A DNA stretch of 64,000 bases from contig NC_080043.1 in the NCBI RefSeq assembly GCF_012489685.1, forward strand, positions 67,821,920 through 67,885,919, in the 5' to 3' direction. The notes below the pieces were generated by a model. The model saw only the letters and a list, made by a program, of their open reading frames with translations. It searched no databases and was not told the origin of the DNA. Position numbers and translations under genes: made by a program. This document shows positions 33,576-45,300 of this stretch, one piece after another (positions within the stretch are counted from its first letter, which is position 1; every line of letters begins with the position of its first letter). Origin of the DNA: Lotus japonicus. Lineage: Eukaryota > Streptophyta > Magnoliopsida > Fabales > Fabaceae.

Positions 33576-34789
33576 TCTTCTCCACTAACTTTACCACTTG
33601 AATAAATTGGATTGGGACCTAATTATCTTGCATCTCAGCAAACCATGGAGCTTGAGAAGCTTTTTCAAGAGTTATTTCTGGGAGGTATAAAACTGTTCCA
33701 TCTAGTTTAGAAAACACAAGAGAATAAAAATGAAAGACTAGTAAAGTTGAGCGAATAGTGCAACTGTAGAACTCTCGAAGTTAACTGAAATAAAGAAAAG
33801 TAATCAACATGCAGTTACTCATAGGTAATGACATACCGTGCACATTTTTTGTCGGTGCAAATTATGTTACTTGTGTTGGTCAAAGTGTAATTATGATTAA
33901 AACTGGACAACCACATGAACAGAGAAAAACACAATGCACCTCAAGTTTAACAGATTGAAAGGAAGAATAAAAGATTTGTACCTATGTCATCGGTTCTGTC
34001 AATGGTCCATACTGATTTTCAGAGTCTGAATAAGTTCCCTTGAGAATAGAGAATCTTTGATGAATGCGGGACGAAATGTGCGGTCTAAATCTTTTATGAA
34101 TGTGCACTGCAGATCAGGTGGAATCCTTCAAATATCTGGAAGAAGATTGCGATGATCCAAAATTAGCTTTTCGAATAAAATGAATTCTGTGACGCATGTA
34201 AAATTGTAAATATAAGTAGTCTCTTTCATATTGGCAAACAAACAAGACTTGTTTCAGTGAGTTCATCTGATATATAGCACTGAGTGAAATGAAGAAGTTC
34301 CCTAGAAGAGACTTACTCTAAATGCACCACAAAGGTCTAATCAAAAGTAAACAGTAATAGACTTACCAGTACATAAATAGTATATCTCCAATAGGAATCA
34401 ATTCTCTTGCAAATCTAGTCTAGCACCTAACTTCTCCAGACACTCAGTCTATTCTTCACTTCTCCTGTAGGAATGATAGGATTAGTCAGCTCTCAGTTTA
34501 ATAATAATAGTCAACAAGAAGCCACGTGCATTGCCATAAAATAGAATTAAAAGATACTAATTTAGACAATAACTGGTCATAATTATCTTCTGTTTAAGCT
34601 CCTCTTTTGTGATTAGAGTTTTTTTTTTGACAAAATGAAATGTAGAGTGAATCACATCAACCTGATCCAGCAATGATCAAGATTACGCTTAGTATTTAAA
34701 CCAGCTTGATTTTGATTGGTCTTCTCAAAAGAGTAATCAGAGCTCTCTTCTACCTGCATTGACATTGAGAAATCAAGATACAAGAAAGA
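33576..34789. other. CNL3 downstream region, no gene seen
   Basis: About 1.2 kb of AT-rich DNA between the CNL 3'-end relic and the CNL3 3' flank. No ORF of note. It may hold 3' untranslated exons of CNL3, but I cannot show that. Confidence 0.4.
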
Positions 34790-35066
34790 AGCTCTCCTAT
34801 TTGAGCAGGTTAAGTCCTCCTCCTTTAACAAATAGTAATCTACTTAGGTGTAACTTGGAAGTTTAGCTCCTGTTGGTTGCTAAGAAAACAGATAAAAATA
34901 TTTCCAATAAAAGAGATTGTATATTTCAAAACCACCAGAGATGTTGAACTTGAAATTCAAACATGTGTGATTATGTGTGTGCGCGTAGCAGTACCTGACC
35001 AAAAGGAGAGAACACAGCAATTGGTGCATGCCTCATTTAAAACTTGAACTTCATGTTACTAAATCA

Positions 35067-38000
35067 TCACTCATCATCAATATATATCCATTGAATGTGA
35101 CTAATCTTCCCCCAATCTTCACCATTTGGTTTCTGGCAAAGCTGTTTGAGCAACGGGCAGTTGCGTCGAATAGATAATTTTGAAATGGATTTAGGAAGAC
35201 CCTCCTCCGGAAAGCATTGTAGTCCGGGGCAGTTAAAAAGATGCAATTCTGTGAGAGAGGGGAGGTGGCAGAGACCCCTGTAGTCCAGTTTTGTAAGATT
35301 TGGAAAATTATATATCTCCAGAGAAGTGAGTGAGTGTGGCAGCAACCCTTCATCAGGAAAACACTCCACATCATCCATTAATGTGAAACGCAAGCGAAGC
35401 TGAGAAGTGTTGGCTGCCAAAGCCTGTATCAGTGATGGCATAAAACGTTTTCCAAGAATCAAATATTGTAGGTTTGGCGGCAAAGCTCCATCAGAGAACG
35501 GCTCCAGTTGTGGACAATCACATATGTTGAGCTCATCAAGAGATGGAAGAAGGATATGCATGCTTTCAGGCAATGATCTTAAATTCTCCAATCCACTAAT
35601 ATTAAAATTCTGTAGCCTCGGTGCAGAGAGTCCTCCTTTGGGAAATGATGTAAACTTAGGGCACCATAGGATATTCAGCTTAGTGAGATTATGGCCATGC
35701 TCCTCCTGTGTAATCATTTCAAGATTGGGGCAACGCACCAGTTCGAGAGAATTGAGATTGGGGAAGAAATGCAGAGGAAAGATCCTTAGAGATTTGTAGC
35801 TATCAATGATGGTCAATGATACAAGGAATTTGTAGCAAGGGCTAATGGGAATGTTCATATTTGGGCAAGTAACAATTAGTAATTCAACAAGAGAGGTATT
35901 ATTAGATATGGTGTGCCAAATGCTTTCAAGCAACGAACCTTTCATGCAACGTCCACCAATCCTGAGCCTTTGAAGAGTAGAGGGATTATGACCAAATTGC
36001 AGCTTTCCACAGTTATGTAGATTCAATTTTTGAATGGATGGAGCCAATGGAACAGAACCCACAAGCCGAAAACAGCAATTAATAGATAATAGCTTCAAAG
36101 AAGGAAGCTGTTTCGGCAAATGCTCTTTTAGCTTGGGACAATTCGAAACAATAAGGTCTTCGAGGCGTGGAAAAAAATCCCCCACTCTTTTACATTCCCA
36201 TTCTTCCAATTCTTTCATATCCTCAAATTCTAATCTTTCCAATGATGCAAATGGAATAGTAGAACTCCCGTTCCCATAAAACTCACCACCAATTACCACT
36301 ACCCCATGGAGCCCAATAATTGAAAGCTTCTTCAGAGATGGCAACAGCCCAAAGGAAGGCAATGACACACAATTGACGCAATATCTCAATGTTATGGACA
36401 CCACATTAGACAACGAATTATCTCCAAACCAATCTGGAAATCGGGTACTGCCATAGTTGCTAATTGATAGCTTCTTCAAGTGTTTGGAAGGTTGCAGCTT
36501 CTCAAGAACTTCTCTTCCTTTCTGTGAATCATCATCGTTTGCACTCCATTCTAACTCAAGCTTCACGAGGTGTACTTTATTTTTTAAATTTGCTGTTAAT
36601 GCATCCGAGGGATTGACAATATTCTGCAGCTCAAAAATTGATAGTGCTCCATGAAGATTGAGTTCACCTAATTGCTGAATATTATACTCACCACCTTTTC
36701 CCACATAAAATGAATTCAGTACTTGAAGATTGTTTAATTTTTCCAAGTGCATTGGCATTTTTCTCACCTTTGTTCCACTAAAATCAAGATAGCGCAATTT
36801 AGTGAGTTTATGCAAATTCAAGGGCAGCTCTTCCAAAGATTGGCATTCCTTCAACTTCAATGTCTCTAAGTTATAGAGAAAACATATTGAATCAGGTAAC
36901 TTTTTTATGAGGGTACAAGAAAGGTCTAGATGACGCAGATGTATAAGATTGCCTACTGAGTCAGGCAACTCAAACACCCCATAACCAGAAAAAGATAAGG
37001 CACGCAAATACTTGAACTTGGAGACCAATGCATGCACCAACACGTCAGATATCCAGAAGGGTGAGCGAAAGAGTACGTTGGCATTCCTACCTAATGGTAG
37101 AAATGTTCGTAATCGATTGGTATTGTACAATGCATCAAATCTTTCAGAAGCTTCATATTTACTTCTTAAAAATGAAAAATGACGAATCATTTTCGATATA
37201 TTTTGTGCTTCTTCAACCTCCAACCTGTAAGCAAAATCCCCAGACACATATTTTGCCAAATCATTGAGAAGGTCATGCATGACAAATTTCCTTCGATCTC
37301 CCCTTGAATGTTGAAAAAAAGACATCGATAACAAATCATTAAAGTACTCTTCACCCACTTCTTCTATACTCTTACCCTTCTGAAAACATTTTAGAAACTT
37401 TTCTGCCATCCATAGTAGAACTAAATCCTCTTTCTCAAACACATAGCCTTTGGGGAATAAAGAACAATAAGCAAAGCATCTCTTCAGATGAGAAGGAAGG
37501 TATTGATAGCTTAGTATTAAAGCAGGGATGATATTGTTATCCGCTTCTGGTATCTCCCATACCTCACTTTTCAATATTCTCTCCCATTCCAATGAAGATG
37601 ATTTTGTGTATAAGAGACTTCCAATACTTTTCAAGGCTAGAGGCAAGCCTTTGCATTTTCTAACTATCTTTATACCAACCTCCTTAAAGTCTGGATTTAA
37701 CTGAGAATTCTCATCCTGAAATGCATGCTTAGAGAACAATTGCCAACTATGTTGTTCTTGTAATTGTTCTAGCTGACAGGTCTGATTTGATCGCATGATT
37801 GAAGCAACTTTCATACTGCGTGTAGTGACCAGAATTTTGCTTCCTTGAGCAGCACTGCTGAAAGGAGCTCGGAGAGATTCCCATTGCATGTGATCTTCAT
37901 TCCAAACGTCATCCAAAACAAGAAGAAAGCTCTTCCCCATCAACTTTTCTTTCAGTTTTACCTGAAGCGTATTGAGCTCTCTGCTGTCATCACTGGATCT

Positions 38001-38771
38001 AGTGATTTCATCTAGAATTGCTCTTGTCACCTTAAAAACATCAAAGTCATCTGAAACACAGACCCAAGCTTTGATGTCAAATTTACCCTCCAGCCTTGGG
38101 TCATTGTATAAATGTTGGGCAAGAGTGGTCTTACCCATGCCGCCCATACCCACTACAGAAATTATGGACAGCTGATGGTCATCATTCTCAGAGTCGGACA
38201 TCAACCAACCAAAGACAGTGCCTTTGTCATGGTGTCTACCATATATAACAGTTTCACCAAACAAAGATGTTGATGGCAATTTTTGTGACACTTGCCTAGT
38301 TGACCCAACACCAAAACCAGCTCCCTCTCTCAAACCTAGTATATCCTTTTGCCTAGCAAGATATTCTAGGTTGTCAAGGATTTCTTGCATCCTTGGTTCA
38401 ATTTCCTTATCAAATGCACTCACAGTAGCATTGAAGAAATTCCATACCTTGCTGGCAGTGGGCTGAGATTCAGCTTCCTGGTTTTTTAGGGAGAGTTGAG
38501 CGTCTATTTCATCCAAGAGATCCTCTGCATCAAAGGCAGCATCCTTGACAGCATCAAGCCATGCTTTCACGTTTCCATTTCTGATCTGCTTTAGCTCTGC
38601 ATCATCAACAACAGCATTGATGGATAGCAGCATGATGTGGAGCTTTTTGAGCAGCTTCTCATTGAGTTTTCTTCCACGAAAGTAGGCCAGAATATCAGCA
38701 GAAGCTAGCCTTTCAAATGTGACCTGAAAGAAAGCGGAAGCAAGAGCACCTCCAACTAGTTCAACCGCCAT
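35067..38771 (-). CDS. CC-NBS-LRR immune receptor, intact (CNL3)
   Basis: A single-exon gene of about 1234 residues from MAVELVGGALASAF; an upstream in-frame ATG at 38855 would add 28 residues with no similarity to its relatives, so the internal ATG is preferred. Domains in order: coiled coil with EDLLDEID, P-loop GMGGMGKTT, kinase-2 LLVLDDVWNE, RNBS-B GSKILVTTRS, GLPLAL, RNBS-D CFAYCSLFP, MHDLLND, then an LRR region ending in CPLLKQLCQKPNGEDWGKI. All nucleotide-binding motifs are complete. It is closest to the CNL2 pseudogene in its N-terminus and upstream DNA, and clearly related to CNL1. The role is presumed intracellular effector recognition. Confidence 0.95.
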   Translation of the reverse strand: MAVELVGGALASAFFQVTFERLASADILAYFRGRKLNEKLLKKLHIMLLSINAVVDDAELKQIRNGNVKAWLDAVKDAAFDAEDLLDEIDAQLSLKNQEAESQPTASKVWNFFNATVSAFDKEIEPRMQEILDNLEYLARQKDILGLREGAGFGVGSTRQVSQKLPSTSLFGETVIYGRHHDKGTVFGWLMSDSENDDHQLSIISVVGMGGMGKTTLAQHLYNDPRLEGKFDIKAWVCVSDDFDVFKVTRAILDEITRSSDDSRELNTLQVKLKEKLMGKSFLLVLDDVWNEDHMQWESLRAPFSSAAQGSKILVTTRSMKVASIMRSNQTCQLEQLQEQHSWQLFSKHAFQDENSQLNPDFKEVGIKIVRKCKGLPLALKSIGSLLYTKSSSLEWERILKSEVWEIPEADNNIIPALILSYQYLPSHLKRCFAYCSLFPKGYVFEKEDLVLLWMAEKFLKCFQKGKSIEEVGEEYFNDLLSMSFFQHSRGDRRKFVMHDLLNDLAKYVSGDFAYRLEVEEAQNISKMIRHFSFLRSKYEASERFDALYNTNRLRTFLPLGRNANVLFRSPFWISDVLVHALVSKFKYLRALSFSGYGVFELPDSVGNLIHLRHLDLSCTLIKKLPDSICFLYNLETLKLKECQSLEELPLNLHKLTKLRYLDFSGTKVRKMPMHLEKLNNLQVLNSFYVGKGGEYNIQQLGELNLHGALSIFELQNIVNPSDALTANLKNKVHLVKLELEWSANDDDSQKGREVLEKLQPSKHLKKLSISNYGSTRFPDWFGDNSLSNVVSITLRYCVNCVSLPSFGLLPSLKKLSIIGLHGVVVIGGEFYGNGSSTIPFASLERLEFEDMKELEEWECKRVGDFFPRLEDLIVSNCPKLKEHLPKQLPSLKLLSINCCFRLVGSVPLAPSIQKLNLHNCGKLQFGHNPSTLQRLRIGGRCMKGSLLESIWHTISNNTSLVELLIVTCPNMNIPISPCYKFLVSLTIIDSYKSLRIFPLHFFPNLNSLELVRCPNLEMITQEEHGHNLTKLNILWCPKFTSFPKGGLSAPRLQNFNISGLENLRSLPESMHILLPSLDELNICDCPQLEPFSDGALPPNLQYLILGKRFMPSLIQALAANTSQLRLRFTLMDDVECFPDEGLLPHSLTSLEIYNFPNLTKLDYRGLCHLPSLTELHLFNCPGLQCFPEEGLPKSISKLSIRRNCPLLKQLCQKPNGEDWGKISHIQWIYIDDE

Positions 38772-38859
38772 GGAAGGAAGGAAAGGGAGTATGCAAATTG
38801 AGAAAGTTGAAAGAATAGCAAATGTGATGAAGTGTAGCTGATGCCAATGATTCAATTCA

Positions 38860-41800
38860 GATAAAAAGAGTTCATGCTAATAAGACATTTTCCGGATTAT
38901 TTATGGTTGGTAAACAACTAAACATCATTTTCTTTGATAGTCAGCCGGCCAATCCAGTGAGTCTTCCCAAGAATACAGACGTAAACTAATGTACAAGGAT
39001 TGATTCGGAATATATTTGGTGAGTAAAAACATAGGGATGGATTCAGAAATGGCTTGCTCAATCAATATCATATTGTGGTGTAAATGGTTTATATTTATAT
39101 TTTATTTGCTAACAAATGATCTGTTCGTCAATTGGATATACATAAAGATTGCTTAAGCAAGTGTAGTTAGTTGGTCAGTGAAGGTGGCTACCTAATCACA
39201 TATTAAATAAAGCACAACACTTTGGATGCATTTTTATACAATGACTTTATCTTCACACTTTAATCTCACCACCAGTCAAAGAGAAAATGAAGAAAATAAA
39301 GAAAAATGAGAGATATAATAGATGATGTGATAGGAAAAAAAAGAGGGAGATATAAAAAGAGAAAGAAAGTGGAAATGTGATAAAAGAGAAATGTTAATGT
39401 GAATGAAATTTCAATCCATCAATAAAGATGGTTGGAAAGAAAGAGTTAAACTCGGTAGGTTATTACCTCATTTTTCGTCTTTTTCGTCTAATTATAACAT
39501 GATACCTGAGAAAATCGAGGAAACTATCACATTATTATCCTTTTTTTAATTTATTACTATCCTTAAATAAACTCAATGGTAAAATACGCAAACCCCTCCA
39601 GATTTGTTAGAGTTACCACTTATCCGCATTCTTACTCAAAATATACACTCCACTCTAAATTCTTAACCATAGTTAACCTTGTTTTTAAATATACTTATAG
39701 AATATTCCCTTTAATTTAAATAAACCATGCTTAGATTATGTTTTTTTTTTACATCAGAAAGATAAATTGCACCCGTCAGGAATTAATCCTTGTACCTCCC
39801 CTACCCAACTCATATGTCCCCCAACTCCTACCACTTGAGCTATCGTACACGGACATGGTTAAATTATGCTGTTTACGTTATGTTGAATGCTAATTTAAAT
39901 TATATGTAGTCTCTATATTGTGTAATTGGGTTAGTCCTTATCTTCGTGTGTGAAGATAGACACAGTACTACTAAGATCAAACACCATGAAATGTATAAAC
40001 TCAATAATTTCTCTCTTGATTTTTTCAACGGTACTGTTTCCATCACCACTTTGCACTGAATCAGGATGTGGAACCGTGAGTTGAAGTTATTTCCCATTTT
40101 CTCAAACAGAAATTAACAACAACAAAAACCAACTTTTCATGATAAGATAAAGAGAAAGGGAGATACCTCATACCTCGTTGCACCCTGATCAAAGCCGCGC
40201 AAAGGGGATGAATGGGAAGCAACTCTCTCGAGTTGGAACAGCAAAACAGAGCACGGCGTTTCAAATTCTTGAGTCTACCGTGAATGTCAATTAATCACTG
40301 AAAAAACGTTGAAGAAAGTGTTAGACAAAGAGTATTGCACTATTGCTAGTAAGAATTTCTCCTCATAGACCAATTATATGGATCATCTATTATATGGCAT
40401 TTAGCTCCAACAGTTTCTATAGAGTATAGACTGAAAAAAGTATTTTCACTTGGAGCCTTTATTGTTAGGTGCATCTCTAGGTTCAACCTTTGTGAGGTTT
40501 TAGAGGGCTTTTCTTTCCCTTTCCCCTTCCAGTTTTGCTTTGTTTGTTGTTAAGCATAAAAAAATTTATCTAAATACACACAATCCAAAAATTTGGATTT
40601 GTTTTCTTCATTTGTTCACTTCATATTAAACTCAAACTAAGTCAATTACTTTTAATTCACTTTCCGGTTTATATTGTAAATCAAGGGTTACACTCACATC
40701 ATTTGATTGGTTGAAATTCATGCATGTCTATTAAAAACATGGTTATCATTTCAAATTTAGTGGAACTAATATGAATTCCAACTTCACTACTTTTTTCACT
40801 TTTAACACTTTATATTTATAACTTTTAAATTTTACTATTTATAACTTATTTCTGTTTGGTAAGAGCTTGGGGATATATCTTATCTTGAGAGAGAGAGAGA
40901 GAGCGAGAGAGAGGGAGAGAGAGAGAGAGAGAGAGAGGGGTGAATTAGTGCGGGAAAAGTAAGGAATTGTGAACGGATGTAAAATCCAAAAGAGGTATTT
41001 TTGAAATTTTGATAGGGGAGTTTTGTTCAGCTTGGTAAGTGGCGTGTGATGGTGGTTTTGGATTGTTAAACGACAATGAGACCAGAGAAATATGAATCTT
41101 TGAAGTTTGCTCTAAATTTTAACAATGGTGAAATGTGGTTGAAGATGATGAGAGAAAGAAGGAAGTGAAAACTTTGAAAATTGGAGGTGGGAGCTGGGAC
41201 GAACCACGAGCACGAAGTGAGCTGCAGCCCACCGACGGTTTGCATGTCTCGTAAAATGTTCTTCAATGCTCGAACCGCAGGGTGCTTGCAGTTCACATTG
41301 ATCCCCTTTTTCCAAATTTTCTAACTTGTTAGTCTTCTTCCTTTAAGTTTTTCCTATCTTTCTCTCTGTATAATTCAATTAAAACTTACACAAAACTCGT
41401 CAAATACAAAAGTCAAAGCTAGAATACTAAAAAGCAACAACAATTAAACATAGGTTATTTCCCATGATGCGCTCGTTTTAAGTCAAATAACCTCAACCTA
41501 AGTATTATCAAGAGAGGTCACGACAATGTGGAGGAATGTAGGGGGAACTTTCTCTTTCAGTGGTGCTTCTCGGCTTTGAATCTTCCCCTAGATCATGCGA
41601 TGCTTCATTATCCTCTTCGGGGATTGGCTCCTTTTGCTGAACAACCTGCACTGCAGGCCTGCACAGACTCTCCTCTTTTGCCTTTATGTTGATTATGTCA
41701 AAGAGGATCGCACTTGCAAATGCTTTTCTTAAGGGGTATTGGGTGAAAGCAATCTTCCCCCAGGAGATAAATAATTATCCCAACGGTGGCATGAAAAGTC

Positions 41801-42377
41801 TTTCAAGAATAAAGGATGTGACTAAATCTCTTTGCGAGCTTATCTATAAATTCTTTGTATTTCACTTTTACATCTTTCTCGGCTACTAGCTTGGGAAAAA
41901 ATTATAGCTGACGTCAAGGATTTGTATAAAGATTGATTCAATGGGAGACCTTTTTCTGTTTTTCCACGGTATGAACAATATTGTTCTTAGGTGAGCCTCT
42001 TTCAAAAGGAAGAAAAATATGAATCTTAATACCATGATATACTTCAGATTAAATCAATGATAAACATAATTTAATTTACTGCTAATACTTTATAAGAGAG
42101 TAATATTTTCTAGAATAGGGTTCCACAGAATATTCGTTACCTTCGTTTAGCAAATAGAGTATCAAACAATCGAAACTTAAATAATAGGGTGTCAATAAAA
42201 TATGAAACCCCTGTCTAACATAAAAGAGTACAAATAGTTGACAGCACAAGAGGACACAATTTCTATGGTGAAATTTCCGAAGGAAATTAAAATGCGAAAT
42301 ATATAGAAAGGAAGTGAAAATACAAAAGCTTAAATGCCAACTACTAAGGGCTAAAGCAATTTCCTTTTCTACTGAGG
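38860..42377. other. Non-coding stretch between CNL3 and FY
   Basis: About 3.5 kb without a gene I can support. Short ORFs at 40061-40264 and 41066-41315 on the minus strand match nothing I know. It includes the CNL3 promoter side, a purine-rich segment near 39280-39400 and a GA microsatellite. The end next to 42377 is the FY 3' untranslated region. Confidence 0.45.
40886..40938 (+). repeat. GA microsatellite
   Basis: An interrupted (GA)n tract of about 53 bases. Confidence 0.95.
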
Positions 42378-45300
42378 TCATTGATTGTGTGATCCTCCTG
42401 GTTGTGCGTTCGGAGGCATACCAGGTTGATTTCCCGACTGCAGTAAGTAAAACTTAACAATTAGCTTCCCTTCAAAATTGGACCTTCCACTTCCAACAAC
42501 AAAATTAATCATCAAAGCACAAATCAGATCATGCAAGGCTCTTGGTGAAATTTTCAATTAGCTGACTTTCTTTCAAAGAAATTACATAAAGATCATCAAG
42601 GCTAACAGTCTTGGTCAACAGTGTTATCAATCCCAGATAGCAGTGTATAGTGGTCGATGCAACATTAAGTATTATGAAGCATCATATTATCTTACCTGAT
42701 AAGGATTATAGCCTTGCATCATGGGCATTTGTCCACCTTGAGGTCTATTAAAGGAAGCACCTTGAGGATAATTGGTATTTGATGGCCCTTGCATATTAGG
42801 CAAGTTGTTTGGGAAACCTCCAAGAGGTGGCCCTCCACTTGGAGGCCCTGAATGCATTTGATTCATGCCCACAAAAGGACCTTGCGGCATTGGATTGCCC
42901 ATCTGATTCATTGCACCTTGTTGCATCCCCTGGAAGATAAAAAAAAAATATAAATCGGCTCTGTTAAATGTACATTGCACATAATTAGAGATGCCTTATC
43001 AACCACTATCTATTAAATTAGAGCACCTTCAATATCCAATGTCTAGTCCCTAGAAGCCCACACCAATAAAAGACTCAAACAATCTACCACTTGGTAGAAA
43101 CTACATCCAAATAATTGTACAATTTTGAAAAATAAAATTCAGAATAAGAGAAAAGATCTTTGGAACACACACCATAGGTCCTGGCATTGGCATTGGATGT
43201 GAAGTAGGCACTGATGAAATTCCTGGTATTGATCCTGGCATTCCAAGTGGCATTTGGGGCGGAGGGCGGGGCAAATGTTGGTGAGGGAGCAAAGGAGAAT
43301 GGGAAGGGTGCTGTAGCTGTTGCATATTTGGAGGCATAGGCAAAGGACCCAACTGTTGTGGTAGTGCCTGGTGGTGTTGATGTTGTGGGATCTGCTGTGG
43401 ATTCTGTTGGAATGGTTGCTGTTGATTAGAAGCAAGAAGAGAGGGATGTGGACCTGGGGGAAGAGGAGGAGCCCCCATTGAAGCAGGATGGGGCTGCTTC
43501 TGCTCCCCTTGAGAAAAATCAAGAGAAGGAACAGATAAGGGCATGGCAACTCCAACACCTGGAATGGTGCCGTCATTTCGAGTCAACCCAGGGGCAAATG
43601 GTCCAGGAGTTGTTGGGCCTTCAGGCATTGCAAAATTACCACCCATGCGACCAGCAACCGGATTTTGCTCAGGATATCCTGGCAGATAAACATATCCAAA
43701 CTAATCAGATGCTGAATTAATTGCCTTTCATAATAGGTAATGTTTCTACCTGTAAGAAATTATGAATTACCATCCATAACTCTATTTAGCCAAGCCTATA
43801 ACAAGAGGCCTCTAAATATTGCAGTGAGTAGCACAAGATTAAAGAAAAATTTAGTACTGAAAGAATGCCTTCATATCGATTTATATTATCCAAAAATGTT
43901 GAATACAGAAAGCAATCTAAACTTATTAACTATAGAGTCCAATATTCCAAGAGATATTAGACTGCTCCATTTTGCTTTTACAGGAATTAAACAAACCTTG
44001 CATGCCATTGTTATATCTATCACGCACAGTGTCTCCCGGCCTATTTCTGCACCAAAACTTCGTTGTATGATCACTGCTACCACTGCATAAGAAAACATGA
44101 AAGTCAAGTAGCTTAAAGTTGGCTATCTTTTTCTCCGGATACCCACAGATCAATTAAATGGGTTACAACCGAAGTTATTAAATCATGCTAGAAATCAGGA
44201 ATCGTCAAACTAATTTTTGTATCATAAATCGTATCAAACCGTAAAATTCAGGGACAGAAATTAAAGCATGAAATATATAATATACAAGATATATATAGTA
44301 CTCAGTAAACTGATTTTAATTGAGAAATTTACAAAACAACTTAATCATAACTCCGGTAAAATATTGTCACATGAGATGTCAACTCATAAGTCAGAACAAA
44401 AACAGAGTAATGACATCGCAAACAAGGTGCACATGAAGTGATTGGGTGACTGTATGCAGCCACTACTTTAGAATAATGAAAACAGCAAACTGAAACAGCC
44501 AAATATGCCTTTTTTCAAAAGAATGAAAACAAAGTAATAAAATGATCAAATATGGTGAGTTTAGCAGCGTATCTTCAGTTTATTTTAATTTCTTTGATAA
44601 AATTGGTCAAAGTAGGTAAAAATATAAAAATAAGTTACACAATATACTATTATAAAAAAGACAAGTATGTGTGTTAGACACCCTTAATTAGTGAGAGGTG
44701 ATTAATTAGACGGAGAGGTGGTTAATTAGAGGGGGGTTAGTAAGTGAGGCATGTTGCCTATAAATAGAGTTTAGGGTGAGTATTGTTATCTTTAGGATTA
44801 TTTGGGATTTGGGACATGGAGAGAGTGGCTGAGTCTCTCCAATTACTCAGCAACATTGTTCTTTTCTACATTGAATATATCAGTTCCTATCAATGTAGAA
44901 CAGTAGCTTCAGAATATTGAGCAAGCAAGGCTGAGAATAGACAAGAAAGAAACCAAACAAGCATCATCGGACTACTAGAGAGCAACATTAAGTTCACCTG
45001 CACAAAAGGTATCCAATCGGATGCCATGCAAGATCCCACACATTATTATCATGAGCATTGGAAATTTCAATTTGTGGAGTTTCATGCCTGCATAATACAT
45101 AAAATGCAATAATCACATTTCAATAAGCAACAAGCCAACAACTACCTGAAAAGATATTTGATGCAGGAAGAATATTTTAAACAAGTACTAACACACAAAG
45201 AATAATAACACGTAAAAATTTACAAATGAAGTTTAAAAAAACTATGAGAACTAAAAACTGTTTAATTTAATATCTAGATGATAGTCTAGTAAAGGGTATG

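Noticed and set aside
38772..38855. The 28-residue N-terminal extension of CNL3 as a signal peptide
   Set aside because: It is hydrophobic but not shared with the relatives, and MAVELVGG is the conserved start; more likely untranslated leader.
40061..41315. Short minus-strand ORFs between CNL3 and FY
   Set aside because: No start context, domains or homologous appearance; length is within chance expectation.
43740..44090. A 116-codon plus-strand ORF opposite FY
   Set aside because: It crosses an FY exon and intron on the opposite strand and has no family resemblance.
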